Assembly (NCBI GenBank): GCA_016297165.1
Contig: JAEDHF010000014.1
Location: 1-21,722 of the forward strand
Reading direction: 5' to 3'
From: Oscillospiraceae bacterium
Lineage (GTDB): Bacteria; Bacillota; Clostridia; Oscillospirales; Ruminococcaceae
DNA length: 21,722 bases
This document shows, in pieces, positions 15,099 to 21,722 of this stretch. Every line of letters begins with the position of its first letter. Within the stretch, counting starts at the first letter, position 1. The position numbers and the translations under genes were made by a program. A model generated the notes under the pieces. It worked only from the letters and a program-made list of their open reading frames with translations, made no database searches and had not been told where the DNA came from.

Positions 15099-16151
15099 CT
15101 ACCCGATTAAAGAAACGCTCAGAATCCGGAGAGGGTCGAAATAATAGAGTATTTTAAACAGAATTGTTTTATCTATGGTAGCCTCGTTAAGGAATACGAG
15201 GGAGTCGCCGCCGATGCTAATGATAAGCTTTATTGCAGTACAGATTACTATCAGGACAATAAGGGCTTCCGCAAGACTGAGAACTGCACCTAAAAGCTCA
15301 TTAAGAGACGCAATAACAGGGATCTTATTGATAATCCTTGAAGCCTTCGCAATAAGATTGAGAAGGGAAACGATTATAATAAATAAAAGGATAAATATCA
15401 GAACCTTAAGCGGAATAACAACAATCGGATTAACAATATTATCCATAATTACGCTTCCGAATTTTCCGTTTTCAACGTAAATTACCGATAATACAAGCTC
15501 ATAGAGAGCGTCGGTTTTTCCTTCGCTGATTTTTTCTTCGTAGCTTCCGAATACCATTGGTATTGTTTCGGATATTTTTGCTCCTATATCCCGGAAAGTC
15601 AGGTATAATTCTCCCGAAGTTACGCTGTTTGTAAGGGTGTGGGCGAGAACTACAGTATTAAAGCCGTATTTTTTAAGCTCGCTTTTACTGATTTCGATAT
15701 TGCCTACTTTTACTTCGCTGTAGTTATAATCTTCTCCGACGCCGAATATACCGAGATTCGCTTCCGGCATTCCCGTTTCGGTAACGTTGGCAGAAGAGAG
15801 GTCAAGAATGGCTACGCCTTTATCGTTGAAGCTTAAGTCATTTTCCGAAATATACTTATCCTTTACGATAGTTTTCGTCATATCTATTTCAGCAAGACCA
15901 TCAATAATATCAAAGCTTACCGTGTCCTCTACGGTTTCATCAATGTATTCGGTAAGAGGTTTTTCGATTGTGTTGGTATATATCGCCTCTGAAATGATGT
16001 TGCAGCCGACAAATGCAACAATAAAGCCGATAATTGCCGCTAAGGCGCTTATAAGAACTGCTACTGCGCCTTTTTTTATGCCGCCGAAAACAGAAGCGAT
16101 AATTACCGCCACAAGCAGAAGGTCGTAAAACCAAAAGAATTCAAAGCCCAT
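15099..16151 (-). CDS. CvpA-family integral membrane protein
   Basis: The 350-residue protein resembles the CvpA (colicin V production) family. Two hydrophobic segments lie at about 8-24 and 28-52, including the conserved GGIKKGAVAVLIS turn. Two more lie at about 238-268 (VIPLKVLIFILLFIIIVSLLNLI) and 285-312, followed by a C-terminal tail. An insert of roughly 180 residues between the membrane pairs, probably outside the cell, makes it about twice the usual CvpA length. The role of CvpA proteins is poorly defined; they affect secretion and envelope properties in some bacteria. It follows the DUF5711-like gene by 9 bases, with AGGAG overlapping that gene's stop codon, so the pair is coupled. 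Confidence 0.72.
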   Translation of the reverse strand: MGFEFFWFYDLLLVAVIIASVFGGIKKGAVAVLISALAAIIGFIVAFVGCNIISEAIYTNTIEKPLTEYIDETVEDTVSFDIIDGLAEIDMTKTIVKDKYISENDLSFNDKGVAILDLSSANVTETGMPEANLGIFGVGEDYNYSEVKVGNIEISKSELKKYGFNTVVLAHTLTNSVTSGELYLTFRDIGAKISETIPMVFGSYEEKISEGKTDALYELVLSVIYVENGKFGSVIMDNIVNPIVVIPLKVLIFILLFIIIVSLLNLIAKASRIINKIPVIASLNELLGAVLSLAEALIVLIVICTAIKLIISIGGDSLVFLNEATIDKTILFKILYYFDPLRILSVSLIG

Positions 16152-16160
16152 TTTCTTCTC

Positions 16161-17396
16161 CTATATTCCTAAACTGATTTTATTTACAGTATCATATCCA
16201 AGCAGCATTATATCGCTGTCAATCTTTATAAAATCGGTATAATCCTCGTTAAAAAGTGCAGCGTCCGATTCTTCTCCGCTTCCTGTATCAAGCTTTTTCA
16301 GATGAATACCGTCAAGGATATAAACAGCGTCTGTGTCGTTAATTATTCTCTGTGTATTCGAGGTAACGGTTGCAGAAGCAACAGCTTCACATTTTTTGTT
16401 AAGAACAACGAGATTATTCTTATTCGTTGAGCTTTCGTTATACTGTACCGTACAGCAATCGGAGGATATATCGAAATGCTTTAGTACGCCTTTATAGCTG
16501 AAGCTATTTATATAGCTTCCGTTATTCGAATCAAGAGTAACAACAATATTGTCACATACCGATACTACATAGCTTCCATCTGCATATAAACCGCAGGGAA
16601 GACTGTTTCCCTTGAAGGAATAGCTCCAGATAGGACCTTCTGTGCTTTTTATTGAGAATTTATAGTAATTTGTAACGATTTCTCCGCTATCGACGCTTAT
16701 TGTTGAAACGATTATATATGTGTTGTCGATAAAAGAAACCTGCATAACATTTTCGTCTGCAAACTTCTTTGTATATTTCCAGTTTCCGCCGCCGTCGTAA
16801 ACATACAGGACATTCGAATAACGGGAGGAATCAGTTACTATAGCCGCCATATCTCCGCTGCCGATATTTGCGTATATAATCTTATCATCAAGCACCTTGT
16901 TGTATATAAGGCTTGTCTTACTGTATAAAGCGAAGCTATATGCTGATTTATCGAAAAGCAGTATTCTTTTATCGCTGGTTATTTGCTCCGGCTTACTGTA
17001 GCCGTGTTTAAGAGCGTATATCTGCTCTCCTGTGGTTTTGTATGTGTACAGATAGGTATCGGTAAGGAGAGAGAATATTTCGCCGGAATCCTTAAAGGAA
17101 TACTCGGTACTTCCGGGAAGATTTACAGGAAATCCCACATCATAGGAGGTTTTATTCTCTATTTTTGACGCAATACCTCTCAGCGGCTCAAAAATAGCGG
17201 CTGCATTATACCATACCAGAACAAAAATCAGAGCTATTGCAAATACAATAACAAGCTTAAAAATGCTTTTGCTTCTGTTTTTCTTATTACGATAGCTCGT
17301 AAAGTTTATTCTTTTAGGCTTTTTTTCGCCGTTTTCCTGTTTCGCCTTTTTTTCTGTATTATCATTATTATTGGCAGGCTGTTCAAGTACCTTCAT
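16161..17396 (-). CDS. DUF5711-like membrane-anchored beta-propeller protein
   Basis: This 411-residue protein of unknown function has a charged, lysine-rich cytoplasmic N-terminus (residues 1-45), one transmembrane segment at about 48-68 (FKLVIVFAIALIFVLVWYNA) and a large extracellular part. That part has repeated beta-strand units of the kind YxYxxxGxxxW, resembling a PQQ/WD-type propeller. It fits DUF5711, a clostridial family usually found beside membrane proteins such as CvpA. An upstream in-frame ATG at 17423 adds nine residues, but AAAGGAGTG lies just before ATG 17396, which is therefore preferred. It lies 41 bases after truA. Confidence 0.72.
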   Translation of the reverse strand: MKVLEQPANNNDNTEKKAKQENGEKKPKRINFTSYRNKKNRSKSIFKLVIVFAIALIFVLVWYNAAAIFEPLRGIASKIENKTSYDVGFPVNLPGSTEYSFKDSGEIFSLLTDTYLYTYKTTGEQIYALKHGYSKPEQITSDKRILLFDKSAYSFALYSKTSLIYNKVLDDKIIYANIGSGDMAAIVTDSSRYSNVLYVYDGGGNWKYTKKFADENVMQVSFIDNTYIIVSTISVDSGEIVTNYYKFSIKSTEGPIWSYSFKGNSLPCGLYADGSYVVSVCDNIVVTLDSNNGSYINSFSYKGVLKHFDISSDCCTVQYNESSTNKNNLVVLNKKCEAVASATVTSNTQRIINDTDAVYILDGIHLKKLDTGSGEESDAALFNEDYTDFIKIDSDIMLLGYDTVNKISLGI

Positions 17397-17437
17397 AAAA
17401 CACTCCTTTCCTGCTCTTTGCATAATCGGATTTCGCC

Positions 17438-18178
17438 TTAGTAAAAGACCTTGTTGAGATATAAGCCAGAGGGCGATATAGTTTTTCCTGCGATTTCACG
17501 TTCTCCTTTTTCAAGAGACCGGATAATATCCTTTTCGTTTCTTTTTCCCTCGTTTACATAAATAAGAGTTCCTACAAGTATTCTGACCATATTATGGAGA
17601 AAACCGTTTCCCCTTACAAAGAATTTTACATAATCGCCTTCTCGTATAACCCTGAAATCGGTGATTGTTCTTACTGTTGATTTGAGGTGCTCCTTAGCTT
17701 CCGCCTTACAGAATGCTGCGAAGTCATGCTCTCCTATAAATAGCTTAGAAGTATTATCAAGCCTTTCCTCGTCCAGCCTGAAAGGATAGAAGAAGGAGGT
17801 ATCAGCCATAAAAACATCACGGTCTCTTCCGTTATTTACGAGGTACATATATTCCTTGCCCTTTGAATCGTAGCGTGCGTGAAAGCTTTCATCTGCGTCA
17901 CAGCAGGATAATACTGCGATATCCTTCGGAAGCAGGGAATTCATAGCTTTTTTTAAGCCATCACAGCTGATGCTGTTATCAATTTTTGCGTTGAAGCAGA
18001 ATTCCTTTGCGTGCACTCCTGCGTCTGTCCTTGAACAGCCGTTTACCGTAACAGGGCAATTCAGAATAATACCCATTTTTTCTTCAATGGTTTCCTGGAC
18101 GGTAATCCTGTTGTGCTGACGCTGCCAGCCGTGATAGGCGGCACCATTATATGAAATTATTACCTTAAGATTTCTCAT
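17438..18178 (-). CDS. truA: tRNA pseudouridine(38-40) synthase
   Basis: TruA isomerises uridines 38-40 in the anticodon arm of many tRNAs. The 246-residue protein begins with VIISYNGAAYHGWQRQ and has the catalytic motif NGCSRTDAGVHA with Asp52. The conserved FHARYDSKGKEYMY and GNGFLHNMVRILVGTLI follow. It lies directly after ecfT, whose TAA stop overlaps the AAGGA ribosome site of truA. The ecfA-ecfT-truA order is widely conserved in Firmicutes. Length and motifs are normal. Confidence 0.96.
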   Translation of the reverse strand: MRNLKVIISYNGAAYHGWQRQHNRITVQETIEEKMGIILNCPVTVNGCSRTDAGVHAKEFCFNAKIDNSISCDGLKKAMNSLLPKDIAVLSCCDADESFHARYDSKGKEYMYLVNNGRDRDVFMADTSFFYPFRLDEERLDNTSKLFIGEHDFAAFCKAEAKEHLKSTVRTITDFRVIREGDYVKFFVRGNGFLHNMVRILVGTLIYVNEGKRNEKDIIRSLEKGEREIAGKTISPSGLYLNKVFY

Positions 18179-18187
18179 AGGAATTCC

Positions 18188-18997
18188 TTAATGAAATACA
18201 ATGTTATCGAGTATAACCATTACTAAAACACAGAGCATCATACCGGTGCCGAGAAAGTCTATAGGAGAAGCCTTAAGCTGTCTCATACGGGTTCTTCCGT
18301 CGCCGCCTCTGTAGCATCTGCACTCCATGGCGGTAGCAAGCTCGTTTGCTCTCTTGAATGCGCTTACGAAAAGGGGAATAAGTATAGGAATCATGGATTT
18401 AGCCCGTTTAATTATTCCACCAGAATCGAGATTTGCGCCTCTTGCTTTCTGAGCCATCATAATTTTATCCGTTTCTTCAATAAGTGTCGGAATGAATCGT
18501 AATGCAATAGTCATCATCATAGCAAGCTCATGAACAGGGAATTTAACCTTTCTAAGCGGAGACATAAGCCGCTCGATAGCGTCAGTAAGTACTATAGGGG
18601 AGGTTGTATAGGTGAGAATAGACATACCTATTATAAGGAATACAATTCTCGACATCATAAACAATGATGTAGTAATACCTTCCATATAAACATTTATTAT
18701 CCAGAAGCTTAGCAGGGGAGCGCCTTCGCCCTTTACAAATATAAGATTCAGTATAGCGGTAAACAGAATAATCGGAATTATCGGCTTTAAGCTTTTGAGT
18801 ATCATTCTGAAGCCTACTCCCGTAAGGGCGAAAACCATAAGAATAAATATGCACGAAAGCCCGATACCGTAGAAATTCTGTGCTACGAAAAGCATTATCA
18901 CATATATAAGTGAAAGGACTATTTTGAAACGGCTATCCATACGATGTATTATGGAATTACCGGGGAAAAACTGTCCTATTGTAATATCCTTAAGCAT
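18188..18997 (-). CDS. ecfT: ECF transporter transmembrane protein EcfT
   Basis: EcfT is the membrane scaffold that joins the two EcfA ATPases to interchangeable vitamin-binding S components. The 269-residue protein has several hydrophobic segments (about 28-48, 50-65, 72-90, 105-125 and 248-266). The cytoplasmic coupling helices carry the A-R-G motif in AQKARGANLDSGG and a second, variant motif AMECRCYRGGDGRTR, a form I recall as common in clostridia. GNSIIHRMDSRFK near the N-terminus is typical. Its ATG overlaps the end of ecfA by 8 bases. No S component is encoded in the window, which fits a shared group II ECF module. Confidence 0.93.
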   Translation of the reverse strand: MLKDITIGQFFPGNSIIHRMDSRFKIVLSLIYVIMLFVAQNFYGIGLSCIFILMVFALTGVGFRMILKSLKPIIPIILFTAILNLIFVKGEGAPLLSFWIINVYMEGITTSLFMMSRIVFLIIGMSILTYTTSPIVLTDAIERLMSPLRKVKFPVHELAMMMTIALRFIPTLIEETDKIMMAQKARGANLDSGGIIKRAKSMIPILIPLFVSAFKRANELATAMECRCYRGGDGRTRMRQLKASPIDFLGTGMMLCVLVMVILDNIVFH

Positions 18998-20744
18998 TTA
19001 GTATTTCCAGTAACCTTTCTTTTGCTCTTTCTATCGTATAAACGTCCTCGCCGATATTCATACCGTTTTCGGCAAGAATATGGGATAATCTCGAAATCTG
19101 GGGGATACCGAGGCCGACCTGGCTAAGCTCCTTCGAATAGCTGAAAACAATGTCCGTATCTTCATAGCAGAAAAGCTTTCCACGGTTCATTACAAGCACC
19201 TTATCGGCGTATTTTACAATATCCTCCATGGAGTGTGAAACGAGAAGAATTGTAGTTCCCGAGCTTTTGTGATACTCAGATATTTCGTCAAGTATCATAT
19301 CACGTCCTTTAGGGTCAAGTCCTGCTGCGGGCTCATCAAGAATAAGTATTTCTGGTTTCATGGCGATAACTCCTGCAAGGGCTACACGGCGCTTCTGACC
19401 GCCCGAAAGGTCGAAGGGCGAACGGCTGAGCAAATCCTCGGAAATACCCATAGCTTTCGCAGCCTCACGAACGCACTTATCTATCTCTTCTTCACTTAAT
19501 CCCATATTTTTAGGCCCATAAGCTATATCCTTATAGACTGTTTCTTCAAAGAGCTGGTATTCCGAATACTGGAAAACGAGACCTGCTATAAATCTGACCG
19601 AGCGTATATCCGAGCCTTTTTGCCAGATGTTTTTCCCGTTTACGATTACTTCGCCGTCGGTAGGCTTAAGAAGTCCGTTAATATGCTGAATAAGCGTAGA
19701 TTTTCCGCTTCCTGTATGACCTATAACTCCTACGAAGCTGCCTTTTTCTATACCGAGACTTACATCGTCAACCGCTACAGACACATACGGCGTACCAACG
19801 CCGTATTTATAGGTTAGCTTCTTCATTTCAACGGCATAATCCTTGCTGTTTTCGTTATCCTCTTTCTTTATTCTTTTCGTGAATTCCTTATCTGTATGCT
19901 TAAGCTTAAGAAGCTCCTTTGCACATTCTTCCTCGGAAAGAACATTAACAGGGACATTTACGCCGCTTTTATTAAGCTCGTACATAAGCTCTGTAACCTG
20001 GGGCACGTCCAGGGAATAGCCCTTTAATGCTTCAACCTGCTCAAAAACCTTCCTCGGGCAGTCGTCCATAACGATTTTTCCGTCGTCCATTACTATAACA
20101 CGCTGCGCCTGTACCGCCTCGTCCATATAGTGGGTAATAAGGATAATCGTAACGCCCTGGCTGTTGAGGAGCTTGATTGTTTCCATAACCTCACGCCTGC
20201 CCTTTGGGTCAAGCATAGCGGTAGGCTCGTCCAGAACAATACATTCTGGCTTCATGGCAAGGATTCCTGCGATAGCTACTCTTTGTTTTTGTCCTCCTGA
20301 AAGATGGTGAGGGGATTTCTCTCTGAATTCATAAATGCTGACTGTTTTTAGAGCCTCGTCAACACGCTCTCTTATCTCCTTTGGCGGAACTCCGAGGTTT
20401 TCGAGGGCGAATGCAACATCCTCTTCAACTACGGTTGCTACAAGTTGGTTATCGGGATTCTGAAAAACCATTCCCACCGTCTGGCGAATATCGAAAATCC
20501 TGTCCTCATCGGAGGCGTCCATTCCGTTTACGGTAACCGTTCCCTTTGTTGCAGTCAGAATTCCGTTGAAATGTTTTGCAAGCGTGGATTTTCCGCAGCC
20601 GTTATGTCCTAATACCGCAAGGAACTGTCCTTTAGGTATCTCGAGATTTATACCCTTTAAAACCTTGTTGAATTCGGTGACTTCGCCGTTTTCGTCGTAA
20701 GTCCTGTATTCAAATTCAAGGTCCTTAACTTCAATGATATTCAT
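18990..20744 (-). CDS. ecfA: Fused EcfA1-EcfA2 energy-coupling ATPase
   Basis: A single 584-residue polypeptide carries both ATPases of an ECF vitamin transporter. Half 1: Walker A GHNGCGKST at 46-54, Q-loop FQNPDNQ, signature LSGGQKQR at 148-155, Walker B ending in Glu173, and THYMDEA. A charged linker lies at about 275-305. Half 2: Walker A GHTGSGKST at 342-350, FQYSEYQLFE, LSGGQKRR at 446-453, Glu471 and SHSMEDI. The first half resembles EcfA1 (CbiO1) and the second EcfA2. In most Firmicutes these are two genes; here they form one uninterrupted frame. Both halves keep all catalytic residues. The ribosome site is AAAAGGAATG, 12 bases after the methyltransferase stop. Confidence 0.93.
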   Translation of the reverse strand: MNIIEVKDLEFEYRTYDENGEVTEFNKVLKGINLEIPKGQFLAVLGHNGCGKSTLAKHFNGILTATKGTVTVNGMDASDEDRIFDIRQTVGMVFQNPDNQLVATVVEEDVAFALENLGVPPKEIRERVDEALKTVSIYEFREKSPHHLSGGQKQRVAIAGILAMKPECIVLDEPTAMLDPKGRREVMETIKLLNSQGVTIILITHYMDEAVQAQRVIVMDDGKIVMDDCPRKVFEQVEALKGYSLDVPQVTELMYELNKSGVNVPVNVLSEEECAKELLKLKHTDKEFTKRIKKEDNENSKDYAVEMKKLTYKYGVGTPYVSVAVDDVSLGIEKGSFVGVIGHTGSGKSTLIQHINGLLKPTDGEVIVNGKNIWQKGSDIRSVRFIAGLVFQYSEYQLFEETVYKDIAYGPKNMGLSEEEIDKCVREAAKAMGISEDLLSRSPFDLSGGQKRRVALAGVIAMKPEILILDEPAAGLDPKGRDMILDEISEYHKSSGTTILLVSHSMEDIVKYADKVLVMNRGKLFCYEDTDIVFSYSKELSQVGLGIPQISRLSHILAENGMNIGEDVYTIERAKERLLEILNA

Positions 20745-20756
20745 TTTACATTCCTT

Positions 20757-21620
20757 TTAGAAAGATACTATTGCCGTATTTCCGCAGGGGATAGCGAGTC
20801 CCGTATTTTTTACAGGCAGCGCGATTTCCTCCGCTTCAACCTTTATTTTATATTTCTGTCCTACCGTCATATAAAGTAGATATGCCATAACGGAGGGAGA
20901 CAATCCTGTGGTATAGCTGTTCAGAAGTATAAACAGAGGCTTATCGGAAAGGACGGCGGTACAGCGCTCCATAAGCTCGTATATACAGTCCTCAAGCTTC
21001 CACATTTCGCCGTTTGTTCCCCTTCCGTAGCTTGGCGGGTCGAGAATTATACCGTCGTACTTGTTTCCTCTTCTTATTTCTCTTCCGAGAAACTTCATAG
21101 CGTCGTCAACTATCCAGCGTATTGGTTTATCCGACATTCCGCTAAGCCTTGCGTTTTCCTTGCCCCAGTCAACCATACCCTTTACGGCGTCAAGGTGGCA
21201 GACCTTTGCGCCTGCATTAGCGCAGGCAAGGGTAGCGCCACCCGTGTAGGCGAAAAGGTTAAGAACGCTTATTTCTCTGCCGGCGCTTCGTATAAGCTTA
21301 TCGCAGTAGTCCCAGTTCACCGCCTGTTCGGGGAAAAGACCTGTATGCTTGAAGCCGGTAGGCTTAACCATAAAGGTCAGATTCTTATATTTAATTGTCC
21401 AGCTTTCGGAAAATTTCTTCTTATAGTCCCATGAACCGCCGCCGGAAGAAGAACGGTTATATTTTGCATGAACGTTATTCCATTCGGGGGACAGGGAAGG
21501 GTTTTCCCAGATAATCTGTGGGTCGGGACGGATAAGGGTAATATCGCCCCAGCGTTCAAGCCGTTCGCCCTTTGATGCGTCTATAAGGCAGTAATCCGTC
21601 CAGTTTTCAGCAATTCTCAA
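20757..21620 (-). CDS. Class I SAM-dependent methyltransferase, RlmI/RlmK-like
   Basis: The 287-residue protein is a Rossmann methyltransferase similar to the 23S rRNA methyltransferases RlmI and RlmK. The SAM loop VLNLFAYTGGATLACANAGA spans 119-138, an acidic ribose contact lies at HLDAVKG, and DPPSYGRG at 194-201 is motif IV. Residues 85-96 (VKPTGFKHTGLF) match the segment before the Rossmann fold. It lacks an N-terminal PUA domain and the cysteine of motif VI of the m5C enzymes (it has LLNSYTTG), so an N- or G-directed activity is as likely as m5C; the substrate is unknown. The start is TTG 21620, about 10 bases after AAGGA, because no ATG occurs before residue 84. The start is moderately certain. 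Confidence 0.82.
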   Translation of the reverse strand: MRIAENWTDYCLIDASKGERLERWGDITLIRPDPQIIWENPSLSPEWNNVHAKYNRSSSGGGSWDYKKKFSESWTIKYKNLTFMVKPTGFKHTGLFPEQAVNWDYCDKLIRSAGREISVLNLFAYTGGATLACANAGAKVCHLDAVKGMVDWGKENARLSGMSDKPIRWIVDDAMKFLGREIRRGNKYDGIILDPPSYGRGTNGEMWKLEDCIYELMERCTAVLSDKPLFILLNSYTTGLSPSVMAYLLYMTVGQKYKIKVEAEEIALPVKNTGLAIPCGNTAIVSF

Positions 21621-21646
21621 AATTCAAAATTCCTTTTCAATTTAGT

Positions 21647-21721
21647 TTATTTGCAAAGCTCGCTTCTTATACAATCGGATATTCTATCCGTCCAGCTTCT
21701 TACTTCTTCTGCGCTCTTGCC
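21647..21721 (-). CDS. C-terminal end of an unidentified protein (partial)
   Basis: A minus-strand frame is open from the window edge to a TAA at 21649-21647. It encodes 24 residues (GKSAEEVRSWTDRISDCIRS, then ELCK) that read like an amphipathic C-terminal helix. It is collinear with the methyltransferase and ends 26 bases before its start, as an operon neighbour would. Too little is present to name a family. Confidence 0.4.
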   Translation of the reverse strand, partial: GKSAEEVRSWTDRISDCIRSELCK

Positions 21722-21722
21722 C

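Overview
The window looks like the chromosome of an anaerobic, spore-forming clostridium. A Ruminococcaceae/Oscillospiraceae-type genome is my best guess. The reasons are AT-leaning codon use, AGGAGG-type ribosome sites, a sigma-G gene and the end of a YqfD-type sporulation gene, the oxygen-sensitive ThiH route to the thiazole of thiamine, and the ecfA-ecfT-truA gene order typical of Firmicutes. No phage genes, tRNAs, rRNAs or CRISPR array were seen.

Layout. (1) 1-2413, plus strand: the 3' end of yqfD, a membrane-anchored alpha/beta hydrolase, and sigG. sigG starts at TTG, and a long hairpin covers its ribosome site. (2) 2423-7453, minus strand: the thiamine operon thiC-thiS-thiF-thiG-thiH-thiE, read from a near-perfect extended -10 promoter through a TPP riboswitch and an intrinsic terminator. 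thiD is not in the cluster. (3) 7454-8862, plus strand: a foldback repeat, then a D-lactate dehydrogenase gene that converges on a bidirectional terminator. (4) 8866-11512, minus strand: murL-murD2, the pair that supplies D-glutamate to peptidoglycan by epimerising UDP-MurNAc-L-Ala-L-Glu instead of using glutamate racemase. (5) 11539-11808: a 270-bp stretch made almost wholly of stem-loops inside a 19-bp closing stem, probably a structured RNA or a mobile foldback element. (6) 11823-21722, minus strand: a long collinear run of a partial gene, a methyltransferase, a fused EcfA1-EcfA2 ATPase, ecfT, truA, a DUF5711-like protein, a CvpA-family protein, a 162-bp MITE-like element, a ClpE-type unfoldase and a short-chain dehydrogenase resembling YmfI, ending at a terminator.

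The most interesting signals are the multi-hairpin element beside murL, the MurL/MurD2 pair, the sigG leader hairpin and the MITE lodged 22 bp upstream of the Clp start codon. Family assignments come from recognised motifs and remembered family features; no database search was run.
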